The position numbers and the translations under genes were made by a program. The notes below the pieces were generated by a model. That model was given only the letters and a program-made list of their open reading frames with translations. It was not told the origin of the DNA and did not search any database. From Paenibacillus lautus NBRC 15380 (lineage in GTDB: Bacteria > Bacillota > Bacilli > Paenibacillales > Paenibacillaceae), in assembly GCF_004000945.1 (NCBI RefSeq), contig NZ_BIMF01000003.1, forward strand, positions 1 through 64,000: DNA of 64,000 nucleotides, given 5' to 3'. Below are positions 1-8,525 of the stretch, piece after piece. Position 1 is the stretch's first letter, and each line of letters begins with the position of its first letter.

Positions 1-2
1 CC

Positions 3-74
3 CTGATGACGGCAACCGTGCAAAACATGAAGAAGATGGCGATCCACCTGGATCGCCTAAACAAACAGGGGTAA
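3..74 (+). CDS. Transposase C-terminal end (partial)
   Basis: The open frame enters from the left edge and stops at a TAA at 72-74, giving 23 residues rich in Asn, Lys and Arg (TVQNMKKMAIHLDRL). This resembles the C-terminal end of IS1182-type DDE transposases, which often close with a QN(M/L)KK-type helix. The rest of the gene lies outside the window, so family and completeness cannot be judged. It is the only sign of an insertion sequence seen here. Confidence 0.45.
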   Translation: MMTATVQNMKKMAIHLDRLNKQG

Positions 75-124
75 TCTCTGTTAACCTCCTATTTTTTCGA
101 ACAACATATACACAATTACGTGAA

Positions 125-159
125 GAAACCCTGATCCTTTCGAAAAAGGACAGGGTTTC
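125..159. terminator. Hairpin between convergent genes
   Basis: Arms GAAACCCTG (125-133) and CAGGGTTTC (151-159), with an inner TCCTT/AAGGA pairing, form a strong stem between the plus-strand transposase tail and the minus-strand gene ending at 181. Neither side has a clear T tract, so it may be a weak bidirectional terminator or only a transcript-end hairpin. Confidence 0.5.
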
Positions 160-180
160 TCGACATTCTGAAGACATCAT

Positions 181-873
181 TCATGATGTCTCCTTCGTCA
201 TCGTATATGGGTCCAGGTCAACATCCTCGAAGATGACTTCATGGACGGATTCCCCCAAAGAATACGCCAGCTGTCCATTGATAAAAACGGCGCAGGCCTG
301 CTCATCGATGCCGATCCCGCGCTTCACCTTCTTAGTTCTCATCCCTTCCAGCAAATTGGACTGGTCGCTCCACTCCGTATAATGAACGCTAATCAATACA
401 TTCGAAAGTAAGCCTACCCCTTGCTTAAACAGCATTACGCTTTGTTCATTATCCAGCGGCGATATGAGGCAGATCTCCGGAAGAATCAAGGCGCCTGCCG
501 AATTCCCCGCAATTGGAACACCGTTCCCGTAACGATCAATTAACAGCTCTTTAAAAGGACCTGTTGCGTAATAGTGCTGGTATTTCTCCGTGTTGCCACC
601 GCCAATAAATATTCCCGTAGCCTGTGACAACACCTGTTCGGCATGTTCCATGTCCAGCTTTCCATCCTCATCTGGGACGATCACCTGCATATCCTCGGCA
701 CCCGATTCTTTCCACATCTGCTGAAAAAGGGGAACATATCCCTCCCAGCCCGGTCTGTTCATGATGCATAATGCGATTCTGGCGTTGGAACCGCCGGCTT
801 GCTCTATAAATTGTCTATTGGCCTCTGCTTGAAAGGAATGTCCTCCGAGCAAATATAGATATCGATCCCTCAA
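181..873 (-). CDS. Peptidase S51 / type 1 glutamine amidotransferase-like protein
   Basis: This 230-residue protein has the layout of the S51 (PepE/cyanophycinase) family. A Rossmann-like N-terminus with LGG is followed by GIFIGGGNTEKY around residue 90, and by a nucleophile elbow GNSAGA near residue 123 in which the serine would attack. S51 members are cytoplasmic serine hydrolases that cleave Asp-X or similar small peptides. The start is a TTG with an AAGGGGG ribosome site about seven bases upstream. The exact substrate cannot be told. It is followed upstream by a small membrane protein gene, with no shared function evident. Confidence 0.82.
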   Translation of the reverse strand: MRDRYLYLLGGHSFQAEANRQFIEQAGGSNARIALCIMNRPGWEGYVPLFQQMWKESGAEDMQVIVPDEDGKLDMEHAEQVLSQATGIFIGGGNTEKYQHYYATGPFKELLIDRYGNGVPIAGNSAGALILPEICLISPLDNEQSVMLFKQGVGLLSNVLISVHYTEWSDQSNLLEGMRTKKVKRGIGIDEQACAVFINGQLAYSLGESVHEVIFEDVDLDPYTMTKETS

Positions 874-888
874 GATAACGCCCCCTTA

Positions 889-1110
889 CTACTTCTTTTT
901 CGGACCTCGTTTGTAAACATAGAACAGCAGCACGGATATAAAATAAATCGGAAGCAGGATCATGCCAATCACGGCACTCAGCAGGACGATGGAGACCTGG
1001 CCGCGGTCTGCCATAGCATCGTAATTCACATACCCGTATACAATCCAAACCAGCCATACCAACGTCACGGCATATCCTATTTTATAAGGTAATCTCACAG
1101 CATTGTTCAC
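889..1110 (-). CDS. Small two-helix membrane protein
   Basis: A 73-residue protein with two hydrophobic segments (about residues 10-30 and 40-65) and a strongly basic C-terminal tail (KRGPKKK), so both ends are probably cytoplasmic. The start is a GTG. It lies 15 bases upstream of the S51 gene and may share its transcript. I do not recognise the family, and no catalytic motif is visible. Confidence 0.6.
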   Translation of the reverse strand: MNNAVRLPYKIGYAVTLVWLVWIVYGYVNYDAMADRGQVSIVLLSAVIGMILLPIYFISVLLFYVYKRGPKKK

Positions 1111-1137
1111 ATCCTAGAAGTTGTTTGCGTGACACAT

Positions 1138-2148
1138 TCATAAACATTTCGAATACAACAACTCAACAAATTCATGTTGGTTCCGTTCCATCCATTCTCT
1201 TCTGATCAGAAGTTGCTTCAACATCAGGTGGAAATAGGAGGCAATGTTCCTTCCGGCCAAATGCTGTCCGATATAGATGCTTAATAATGAAACATAGTAT
1301 AACTGCATAATGTAGGGGATCCACTGAATCTCTGCAAGGGTTAACCTCATATATTTTCGATATTCATCTAAAAACAACTCGACCTTCATTAAGGTCTGGT
1401 CCTCATGCTGAAGAAGATGGTTCAGACAGATGGATATTTCCCATATCCGGATGTCCATAGCCGCAAAATCAAAATCCAACACACCGCTCATTTCCCTGGA
1501 CTGGGGATCGATCAAGAGATTAAAAACTAAAATATCATGATGGACCATTTGCTTAGGCAGTACATTCAGTTCAGCTACATGGTTAAATCCTGATTCATAG
1601 TATCCTTGCAATACAGCTATCTGTTCGGCATCAATTTCAAAAGGAGGGTATGCCAAAAACTCATTAATTTTCGTCTCAACTGATAGAGAATGGAGATTGT
1701 AAAAATCATGGAACGCAATCGCAGGACAAACCACATCAACGGAATCTGATTCGAATTGCTGAAGAGCATATGATACTTCCCCAACTGTCCGCCCATAACT
1801 AAGCACATCAGGAATTCTGGATAGATCAGGGAGCTCTCCTTCGATAAACCGTGTCAGGGAGCCCAGGGAACCGTCCGACAGAACCACGTACTTCGCATTA
1901 TCCTTACTGGAGACGAAACATGGGACATCAAACGATAAGGAACAGCGCTCTAGATAAGCTGTTAATTCAACCTCAAACCGCAATCTATCTTCACTCTTCG
2001 TATGACGATTGTATATTCTTGCGACGTATCTCTTTTGGTTCATTACGACAATTCGGGAGTCATTCGTCATGCCGAATGGCACAGTCTCGATCGAATGCAC
2101 TGGGCCATGAAAATAATGCTGCAACAGCTCCTGAAATAAGTGGTCCAG
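1138..2148 (-). CDS. APH-family phosphotransferase (aminoglycoside/choline kinase-like)
   Basis: A protein of about 330 residues with the APH kinase-like fold. The Brenner motif HHDILVFN and a following LDFDFA metal-binding motif sit near residues 200-230, as in homoserine and aminoglycoside kinases. An N-terminal lobe contains VPFGMTNDS, a phosphate-loop-like turn. The substrate cannot be predicted; such genes in soil Firmicutes are usually uncharacterised small-molecule kinases. The start is unusual. The first ordinary codon, a TTG at 2124, has a ribosome site only about three bases away. A CTG at 2148 has AGAGGTG six bases upstream and adds DHLFQELL to the N-terminus. I favour the CTG. Confidence 0.8.
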   Translation of the reverse strand: MDHLFQELLQHYFHGPVHSIETVPFGMTNDSRIVVMNQKRYVARIYNRHTKSEDRLRFEVELTAYLERCSLSFDVPCFVSSKDNAKYVVLSDGSLGSLTRFIEGELPDLSRIPDVLSYGRTVGEVSYALQQFESDSVDVVCPAIAFHDFYNLHSLSVETKINEFLAYPPFEIDAEQIAVLQGYYESGFNHVAELNVLPKQMVHHDILVFNLLIDPQSREMSGVLDFDFAAMDIRIWEISICLNHLLQHEDQTLMKVELFLDEYRKYMRLTLAEIQWIPYIMQLYYVSLLSIYIGQHLAGRNIASYFHLMLKQLLIRREWMERNQHEFVELLYSKCL

Positions 2149-2217
2149 TGTTTACACCTCTTTTCTGCAGCGCATTCCCTATGATCACGGGTATAAGTCT
2201 TTCTACGTTGATACACC

Positions 2218-2691
2218 TCACTCCAGAATCAGGCAAATATTGACGTTCCGAATCATTTGGAGATCAGAGATAGTCACGTGGTCAATCTTTAACCTTTTAG
2301 AAATAATCTTCGTCGGGTCATCCCCAATCCAGACAGACCATATTTCTATGGAGGACTCAAGAGGATTTCTCTTCTCTAGGTATAGACATAATTGTTCGAT
2401 ATACTTGGGATCATGATCGATTACAATCTCGTAGATGTGCGTTTTATTGGTATAGTCTTTTAAGTAATACGGTGGCCGGGGACAGTATTCAACCTGAAAT
2501 TTTCCTTGAACCGAATCATCAAATCCATGGACTATAGTAATGTCATCCGGGGGGGACTTAATGGGAAATTCTTCATTGAGCGTAAACCCTAATTTCCTAT
2601 GTTCCTGCAGGGTCATTTCAACAAAACGACATCCACCCGGATTAACCTCCGGGAGCTGGCAATCCGATGCAATAAATTGATAGAGAGTCAA
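2218..2691 (-). CDS. Hypothetical protein, 157 residues
   Basis: A cytoplasmic, mixed alpha/beta-looking protein without signal or membrane segments. It has a hydrophobic/aromatic stretch IEIWSVWIGDD near residue 120 that recalls uncharacterised Bacillus proteins, but I cannot name a family. The start is a TTG with AAGGAG eight bases upstream. The gene lies between the histidine phosphatase and the APH-like kinase on the same strand. There is no functional prediction. Confidence 0.6.
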   Translation of the reverse strand: MTLYQFIASDCQLPEVNPGGCRFVEMTLQEHRKLGFTLNEEFPIKSPPDDITIVHGFDDSVQGKFQVEYCPRPPYYLKDYTNKTHIYEIVIDHDPKYIEQLCLYLEKRNPLESSIEIWSVWIGDDPTKIISKRLKIDHVTISDLQMIRNVNICLILE

Positions 2692-2736
2692 GACAAATCT
2701 CCTTTACTAGTGCTGGCAGTGTTAATGGACAAGACC

Positions 2737-3369
2737 TCACACGCCCTGCTCTTCCCTGTAATGACTGACATCCCCATGCAGGATAATAGTAGGCACCTCA
2801 TCGCTCAGCTCGATCTTACTTAGGCATGTCGGGTGGATATATGGCAGATCCCACAGCCGGTCCATGCTTCTCCCTTCAAAATGAGCCATTAACAGCTTGA
2901 CCACCACGGTATGCGTGACCAGCAAAATTCTGGCGCCTGGATTCGAAGCAACAATATCGACAAGTTTGTTAACCGCACGTTCTCTGACCTCATGAAAAGT
3001 CTCGCTGCCCTCTACGCCGAACAGCTCCGGATGATTCCAGAAATGCTCCAGCTGCTGAGGATATAATTCGCCGATCCGTTCCTGTGTCTGTCCTTCCCAA
3101 ACGCCTAAATTAATTTCTTTGAATTCATCGCAAGCCGTAACCGACACATTTCGGTTCCCTCTAATAATCTCGGCTGTATGAAATGCTCTGTTACTGGTAC
3201 TTGAGTAGATGAGGTCGATAGGGTCATGCTGCAAGGCTTCGCCGAGCCACTCCGCTTGCTGAATGCCCAGCTTCGTCAGCGGCGAATCCATATGTCCTTG
3301 AAAACGGTCCAACACATTCCACTCGGTCTGTCCGTGTCTGACGAGGTAGATGGTGGTTGTCTCTTTTAT
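2737..3369 (-). CDS. Histidine phosphatase (phosphoglycerate mutase-like), probable ATA start
   Basis: Member of the histidine phosphatase superfamily, which uses a phospho-histidine intermediate to remove phosphate from small metabolites. The family's essential LVRHGQTEWN motif is encoded at about 3313-3345, upstream of the first ordinary start codon (GTG at 3315). The second catalytic His appears in LLVTHTVVV. In frame upstream of the RHG motif there is no ATG, GTG or TTG before a TAG at 3382-3384. A GGGAGG ribosome site is placed seven bases before an ATA at 3369 and four before an ATC at 3372. I therefore extend the gene to the ATA. Without it, the active-site RHG would be lost. Length then is 210 residues, normal for the family. 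Confidence 0.82.
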   Translation of the reverse strand: MKETTTIYLVRHGQTEWNVLDRFQGHMDSPLTKLGIQQAEWLGEALQHDPIDLIYSSTSNRAFHTAEIIRGNRNVSVTACDEFKEINLGVWEGQTQERIGELYPQQLEHFWNHPELFGVEGSETFHEVRERAVNKLVDIVASNPGARILLVTHTVVVKLLMAHFEGRSMDRLWDLPYIHPTCLSKIELSDEVPTIILHGDVSHYREEQGV

Positions 3370-3401
3370 GATCTTTCCTCCCTAACATCGTGAGTCATCG
3401 A

Positions 3402-3950
3402 CTATTTCATCAAACGGTCTTCTTGACGTATGGCATAAGCCAGCTTGTACAGGTCCGCAATATCTTGCCTGCCGGTCTCTTCAAATCGCTTAACGGCTTC
3501 CTCCAAATCAACCGCCTCTACCGCGATGACCTGCTCGCCATCTTCGGGATTTAGCGGTTCTCCGACGATGCGTACGTCCCCGTAACCTACCAATCTGACA
3601 AAATGAGGATGGGGAATATGCGGCCGATAGGGGGTCTTGCTGCTGGATTCACAACGAAACTGGCCGAAGACCCGATACGACTCAAGTTCTGCACCCAGTT
3701 CCTCCCTCACTTCCCGTCTGAGTCCATCCATATAGGACTCCCCGGGTTCCAGGGTTCCTCCAGGAAGCTCCCAGCTTCCGTCCGCTACCTGAAAAATAAT
3801 GCAGCGATCCCCGTCAAATGGAAGAATGGTGACATTGCTGACCTTCGATTCTTCGATTTCTTCCTCAAAGGCAAACCTGGCTCGAACTACGCCCCAATGG
3901 ATATCATTCGAGAGAGCCGGGTACAGGCTCAAATCCGTGTTTTTTCTCAT
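3402..3950 (-). CDS. Nudix hydrolase
   Basis: A 182-residue protein with a complete Nudix box beginning GGTLEPGE and ending REVREELGAE at about residues 64-86, which binds the metal used to hydrolyse nucleoside diphosphate-linked compounds. The N-terminus (about 45 residues) precedes the beta strand ELPGG and may help choose the substrate. The start ATG has AAAGGA about ten bases upstream. It is one of five Nudix genes in this window and lies 32 bases upstream of the histidine phosphatase, probably on the same transcript. The substrate is unknown. Confidence 0.88.
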   Translation of the reverse strand: MRKNTDLSLYPALSNDIHWGVVRARFAFEEEIEESKVSNVTILPFDGDRCIIFQVADGSWELPGGTLEPGESYMDGLRREVREELGAELESYRVFGQFRCESSSKTPYRPHIPHPHFVRLVGYGDVRIVGEPLNPEDGEQVIAVEAVDLEEAVKRFEETGRQDIADLYKLAYAIRQEDRLMK

Positions 3951-3990
3951 ACACGCAATTCCTTTCGAATTTTACAATTATTCATGCAGC

Positions 3991-4872
3991 CTATGTAGCG
4001 CTGTATTCATGAACCATAAGCACCTGCTCCATCGAGCTCGTAAATCCAAGCTCCTTCAGCACGTTCACCAGTTTCTTATGCGAATCCCGGATGTTGAATG
4101 CGGATCGCTTGCAGGCAAAACCGGGTTGTATCATCTCCAGTACCGCGGTCTTCATCACGGCTTCTGCATCCGGATGTCCTGGAGCGGCCTCACAGCGAAA
4201 CAGCGTAATTGCTGCCAAACTACCTGTGGCATCAAACACCCGCTTAAACAAACCAAAGCCCACCTGTTCTTCTCCTTCATACACAATAACGCATTCGCCA
4301 TCCTTGATACTGGAAGCGTCTGTCTGCCAGACTTCACCGGATCGATAGAAGGCTACCGATGCAGCCTCCGCTGCTAGGCCTCTGACCAGCGTATACGGTG
4401 AACGGGTATTCTTCGCATCTTGCTGCTCCGGAGGCTGTTCATTCGTCATGATGAGCAACCGGTCGATGATATGATATCCAACGCTTTCGTAGAGACGAAT
4501 CGCTGGCGCATTTGTACTGATCGCCTCTAAATAGGCACGACGGACGCCTTGTTCTACGTACAGCTCTTCGTTTTTCTCCATCATGTTCTTGCCGATTCCC
4601 TTCCCCCGGAAATCGGGGGCTATCGCCGTCCCGCCGTTACGTGCAATCTTAACGCCATCTTCCTCCCGAAAGCTGTTCATGACGATGCCCGCCGGTACGC
4701 CATCCATGTAACAAGCGAGGGATCTCTCCATGCACAGACCATCATTTCCGATACGGGCAATGAAACGGTCCAGCGGCATCGAGGCGTTCACCATGTATCC
4801 TTCAAATGAGTGATTCCAGAGCTCCGATACTTCCCGTATCGGAAGCTCGCTTAACGGTTTGTATGTAATCAT
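3991..4872 (-). CDS. GNAT-family N-acetyltransferase
   Basis: A protein of about 293 residues. The N-terminal half carries the acetyl-CoA-binding motif FRGKGIGKNMMEK (about residues 88-100), followed by SVGYH, typical of GNAT enzymes. The C-terminal half is less conserved but looks like a second, degenerate acetyltransferase-like fold. The start chosen is the ATG at 4872 because AGGAGG lies eight bases upstream; a TTG two codons earlier is less well spaced. The acetyl acceptor cannot be inferred. Confidence 0.85.
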   Translation of the reverse strand: MITYKPLSELPIREVSELWNHSFEGYMVNASMPLDRFIARIGNDGLCMERSLACYMDGVPAGIVMNSFREEDGVKIARNGGTAIAPDFRGKGIGKNMMEKNEELYVEQGVRRAYLEAISTNAPAIRLYESVGYHIIDRLLIMTNEQPPEQQDAKNTRSPYTLVRGLAAEAASVAFYRSGEVWQTDASSIKDGECVIVYEGEEQVGFGLFKRVFDATGSLAAITLFRCEAAPGHPDAEAVMKTAVLEMIQPGFACKRSAFNIRDSHKKLVNVLKELGFTSSMEQVLMVHEYSAT

Positions 4873-4920
4873 ATTCAAATCCTCCTAATTAGCCATGAGT
4901 GAGTAAGGCATATTTAAAAA

Positions 4921-4969
4921 CATGCAGGAAGAACACCTGAGTAACGTACTCATCGTGTTCTCCTGCATG
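4921..4969 (-). terminator. Long hairpin downstream of pepF-like region
   Basis: Arms CATGCAGGAAGAACAC (4921-4936) and GTGTTCTCCTGCATG (4955-4969) pair almost completely. It lies 23 bases beyond the stop of the oligoendopeptidase gene, which is transcribed toward it. No long T tract is seen, but the stem is strong enough to protect or end the transcript. Confidence 0.65.
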
Positions 4970-4991
4970 TCTTAGCCATGCTTATTTACGT

Positions 4992-6686
4992 TTAAAGAGC
5001 TGCATCATCTACGCTATCCAGCCAAGCCTCGATGCTGCCAATGACGGAAGTGACACAGCCATCCTCGAATGGGGAGATCAGACCTGCCACCTTCACCAAT
5101 TCGGTGAACGACTTGCTTCCGCCTTGGCGGCAGAGGTGCAGATAATCTGCCCATGCAGCGGATTGATCCTCATGCATCTTTTTCCAGAATTGGAATGCAC
5201 AGATTTGAGCCAGCGTATAGTCGATATAATAGAACGGCGAATTAAAGATATGACCTTGTTTATGCCAGAAACCGCCTTGTTCCAGATACGCATTATCTTC
5301 ATAGTTCCGGTGCGGCAGATATTTCCGCTCAATCTCGCGCCATGCCTGTTTCCGTTCAGCCGGCGTTGCATCCGGATTTTCATAAACAAAGTGCTGGAAT
5401 TCATCAACCGTAACCCCGTAAGGAATGAAGATAAGTCCGCTTGCGAGATGGTCGAAGCGGTATTTATCCGCCTCATCTTCGAAGAAGCGGTCCATCCACG
5501 GCCATGTGAAGAATTCCATACTCATGGAATGAATTTCACACGCCTCATAGGTAGGAAATCCATACTCCGGTACTTCGAACCCTCTGCTCTCGTACACTTG
5601 GAACGCATGACCGGCTTCGTGCGTCAGCACATCAATATCACCGGACGTCCCGTTAAAGTTGGAGAAAATAAACGGTGCGCCGTACTCGCTAATATAGGTA
5701 CAGTATCCGCCGCTCTGCTTGCCTTTTTTGGCAACCAGATCCATGAGACCGTTCTCCTGCATGAAGGTAAAGAACTCGTGAGTTTCCGGAGACAATTCTT
5801 CATACATCTTCGCACCATGGTTTACGATCCAATCCGGGTCACCCTTAGGTGTTGCATTCCCCGATTTGAATGAGAAATTCTCATCGTAGTACAGCAGTTG
5901 GTCCACATCGATTCGTTTCTGCTGACGTTCTTTCAGCTTGGTTGCAACGGGAACAATATGCTCCAGCACCTGGTTGCGGAAATTAGCGACCATCTCCGCG
6001 TTATAATCCGTGCGGGCCATGCGAGCGTAACCAAGCTCTACGTAATTGTTAAATCCAAGCTTCTTGGCAATTTTGGTTCTCACCTTAACCAGATCATCAT
6101 AGATACGGTCGAAGGTTGCTTCGTTCTCAGCCATGAAACCGCTGGACGCCTCCATTGCACGTTTACGCATATTGCGGTCCGTCGATTGCTGGAAAGGAAT
6201 CAATTGCGACAAGGTACGCTCTTCACCTTCGAACTGAATTTTGGCAGAAGCGATCAGCTTCGAATATTCCGTCGTCAGTTTATTCTCCTGCTGCAAATCC
6301 TCGATGATCTCAGGGCTGAAGGTTTTGAGAGAGAGCTCTGCCAGCTGGAACAGCTGCCGCCCCCATTTGTTCTCAAGCTCGGCTCTGAATTTCGAATCCA
6401 CGAGGGCCCGATAATAATCCGTTATGTATTCCTGGATGACCGGTCCGTTCTCGTCGAAGAAATCCTGCTCTGCCTTATAGAACTCGTCGTTCGTATCAAT
6501 CGAGTGACGGATGTACACCAGTTGACCCAGGGTATCCATCTCACTGCGGAGTTTGTTAATGCGGGTCATCGCCTCATCCTGCTCCTCATACGTGCTGGCG
6601 GAGGTGAAGGCGCTAAGCTGTTCCTTAAACTTTTGCTCAAAAGCTTTAACGTCGGGGCGTTCATAGCGATATTCGCTGAATTTCAT
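4992..6686 (-). CDS. pepF: M3-family oligoendopeptidase F
   Basis: A zinc metallopeptidase of 564 residues that would cleave short peptides in the cytoplasm. The zinc site is DVLTHEAGHAFQ (HEAGH) near residue 360, with the third ligand glutamate in YEACEIHSMSMEF about 25 residues on, as in the thimet/M3 family. The start was moved to the ATG at 6686 (MKFSEYRYERPD), which has AGGACAGG upstream and gives the usual family length. An ATG 21 codons earlier would add a region unlike the family. The gene is monocistronic, bounded by hairpin 4921-4969. Confidence 0.93.
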   Translation of the reverse strand: MKFSEYRYERPDVKAFEQKFKEQLSAFTSASTYEEQDEAMTRINKLRSEMDTLGQLVYIRHSIDTNDEFYKAEQDFFDENGPVIQEYITDYYRALVDSKFRAELENKWGRQLFQLAELSLKTFSPEIIEDLQQENKLTTEYSKLIASAKIQFEGEERTLSQLIPFQQSTDRNMRKRAMEASSGFMAENEATFDRIYDDLVKVRTKIAKKLGFNNYVELGYARMARTDYNAEMVANFRNQVLEHIVPVATKLKERQQKRIDVDQLLYYDENFSFKSGNATPKGDPDWIVNHGAKMYEELSPETHEFFTFMQENGLMDLVAKKGKQSGGYCTYISEYGAPFIFSNFNGTSGDIDVLTHEAGHAFQVYESRGFEVPEYGFPTYEACEIHSMSMEFFTWPWMDRFFEDEADKYRFDHLASGLIFIPYGVTVDEFQHFVYENPDATPAERKQAWREIERKYLPHRNYEDNAYLEQGGFWHKQGHIFNSPFYYIDYTLAQICAFQFWKKMHEDQSAAWADYLHLCRQGGSKSFTELVKVAGLISPFEDGCVTSVIGSIEAWLDSVDDAAL

Positions 6687-6830
6687 AAGATACACCTGTC
6701 CTCTCCCATATAAAAAAATACATCCTGGCGTCTGATCGCATGGATTCAAAACACCAAACTATATCTAAATTCTATATGCTAATCACAATATCCTTCACAG
6801 TTTCTATGAAATTCTACACACCCCGATTGA

Positions 6831-7145
6831 TTACGTGATGATCTTAAGACCAATCGCTGAAGCCAGGATTAAAGCAATGAAGAAAACCCGACGCGCTTCC
6901 TTCGGTTCTCCGAACGCAAACATCCCCAGCAGGGTGCTGCCGGCCGTCCCCATTCCCGTCCAAATCGCATAAGCGGTTCCCATGGAAATAAAGGCCATCG
7001 CGTACGTCAGCAGCAGGAAACTCGAACCAAGCGAACAGGCTAAAAAGATGTAGGAGCCCAAGCTTCGAGTCAGGCTCACCCTTCTTAATGCGATCACACC
7101 CAACACTTCACATAACCCTGCGGCGATCAGAGCGACCCATTCCAT
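6831..7145 (-). CDS. ykkD: SMR-family guanidinium exporter subunit, YkkD-like
   Basis: A four-helix, 104-residue small multidrug resistance protein. It keeps the SMR signature MGTAYAIWTGMGTAGS in helix 3 and ends with FFIALILASAIGLKI, matching B. subtilis YkkD closely by eye. The glutamate in LCEVLG (residue 13) is the proton/substrate-binding residue of the family. YkkC and YkkD form a heterodimeric membrane exporter for guanidinium. Its ATG shares one base with the stop of the partner gene (TAATG), showing coupled translation. No other gene belongs to the pair except the divergent LysR regulator. Confidence 0.88.
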   Translation of the reverse strand: MEWVALIAAGLCEVLGVIALRRVSLTRSLGSYIFLACSLGSSFLLLTYAMAFISMGTAYAIWTGMGTAGSTLLGMFAFGEPKEARRVFFIALILASAIGLKIIT

Positions 7146-7492
7146 TACGCACCACTCTCCTTCGCCTGATTATCCGTATCTTTCGTGACCAGTTTGAGTC
7201 CCAACACCCCTGCAGCCAACATGCCAATCAGCAGCAGCTTGATGGGATTCGCCTGCTCGCCAAACACGAGGATCTCCACCAGCACCGTACCGGCTGTCCC
7301 GAGTCCTGTGAAAATCACATAGACCGTACCGATGGGAAGTTTAGCCGCAGAGTCCAGAAAAACTTTGAAGCTGAATATAATCGAAGCGATGGTAATGATC
7401 CACTGCCACCAGGTATCGGAATGCTTCAAACCGGATACCCATACAACCTCCAGTGCCCCCGCCAATAATAAGAGCCACCATGCTTTTTTCAT
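7145..7492 (-). CDS. ykkC: SMR-family guanidinium exporter subunit, YkkC-like
   Basis: The 115-residue partner of the YkkD-like subunit. It has four membrane helices, the conserved ALEVVWVSGLKHS in helix 1 (binding glutamate) and PIGTVYVIFTGLGTAGT in helix 3, typical of the Gdx/YkkC branch. The start is the ATG at 7492 (MKKAWWLLLLAG); upstream sequence in frame is not SMR-like. GGAAGG lies about ten bases upstream and a GGAGG abuts the ATG. In Bacillus the ykkC leader usually carries a guanidine-I riboswitch. Only about 150 bases separate this gene from the LysR gene, and no such element is apparent, so control by the LysR protein is more likely. Confidence 0.88.
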   Translation of the reverse strand: MKKAWWLLLLAGALEVVWVSGLKHSDTWWQWIITIASIIFSFKVFLDSAAKLPIGTVYVIFTGLGTAGTVLVEILVFGEQANPIKLLLIGMLAAGVLGLKLVTKDTDNQAKESGA

Positions 7493-7640
7493 CCTCCAAC
7501 ATCCTTCCGCTCCGTATTTGTATATAAAATGTTTGTGATGTAGTTGTGATTGTAATCTAAAAATGGCATACCGTATAATGATAATTAGTAATGAGGTCAT
7601 CATTTTTAGTGATGTCTGGAGGAGAGAGAGGATGGTTTAG
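7493..7640. promoter_or_regulatory. Divergent promoter region between ykkC and LysR gene
   Basis: An AT-rich 148-base spacer between divergent genes. It holds ATGAT (about 7577) and ATCAT (about 7598) as an interrupted inverted repeat, and repeated TAATGA words that could form a LysR-type T-N11-A site. It is too short for both a guanidine-I riboswitch and two promoters. Assignment as operator is inference. Confidence 0.4.
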
Positions 7641-8507
7641 ATGGAGCTTACCGATCTGAAGGTTTTTCTGAGGATTGCCGATGAAGGGAATATCACCCGC
7701 GCTGCGGAGCAACTTGGGTATGTGCAGTCTAATGTTACGGCCCGGGTCAAAAAGCTCGAGAATGAGCTGGGGGTTCCCTTGCTCAACAGACACTCCAATG
7801 GAGTGACCTTGACGGAAAAAGGGCGCATGTTCCGGGACTATGCATGTTCCATTCTCAATCTGTCTGAAGAAGCGGTGCGGGCTGTACAGGAAACGCCTTA
7901 TCCAAGTGGTTCACTGACCATTGGCGTCGTGGATACGGTGCATTGCGGACATTTCATTAAATCCTTGTCGGACTATCAAACCATGTACCCGGACGTCACG
8001 CTATCGCTCTTGACCGGCAGCTCTTCGGAGCTGATTGCCCAAGTATTAAACTATCAGCTGGACGGTGCATTTGTGACAGGAAACATTCCGCCGAAGCTGG
8101 TTGCCGATTATGTAGAGGAGGACGAGGTTAAACTGCTGACCCAATCGAAGGAACAGCCCTTTCCCGATCTTGCGGTGACCAAATGGGCCGTTGCTCCGGC
8201 GGGATGCCCGTTTCGAAGCCTTCTCGAAAGATGGCTGTTAAGCGAAGGAATTCCGTTAACCAATATGATCGAAGTCTCATCGTTAGAGACCCAGTTAGGC
8301 ATCGTACGATCAGGTCTTGCCGCTACGCTGCTCCCCACCTCCGTCTTAAGCGGAGAATTTGCGAATATGGGCAGCTTCTCGATCCCGGAAGCCTTCCGGC
8401 ATACCTCGACAAGCCTGATCCGGCGCAACGACCGGTTCAGGAACAAGGCATTTTCCGCTTTTACCGAGCTGGTTAAGGTTAATTTCGATAAGACGGAAGG
8501 TTTATGA
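7641..8507 (+). CDS. LysR-family transcriptional regulator
   Basis: A 288-residue LysR regulator. The N-terminal winged helix-turn-helix (residues 1-60) includes FLRIADEGNITRAAEQLGYVQ and the linker helix that follows. The remainder is the type 2 periplasmic-binding-like effector domain. The start ATG has a GAGGATG ribosome site about nine bases upstream. It is divergent from the ykkCD-like exporter pair, the classic placement for a regulator of that pair. An effector such as guanidine is a guess from context only. Confidence 0.9.
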   Translation: MELTDLKVFLRIADEGNITRAAEQLGYVQSNVTARVKKLENELGVPLLNRHSNGVTLTEKGRMFRDYACSILNLSEEAVRAVQETPYPSGSLTIGVVDTVHCGHFIKSLSDYQTMYPDVTLSLLTGSSSELIAQVLNYQLDGAFVTGNIPPKLVADYVEEDEVKLLTQSKEQPFPDLAVTKWAVAPAGCPFRSLLERWLLSEGIPLTNMIEVSSLETQLGIVRSGLAATLLPTSVLSGEFANMGSFSIPEAFRHTSTSLIRRNDRFRNKAFSAFTELVKVNFDKTEGL

Positions 8508-8525
8508 ACTGTGACGCTTTCAACA

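Noticed and set aside
7493..7640. A guanidine-I riboswitch upstream of ykkC
   Set aside because: The spacer is too short and shows none of the expected conserved helices by eye.
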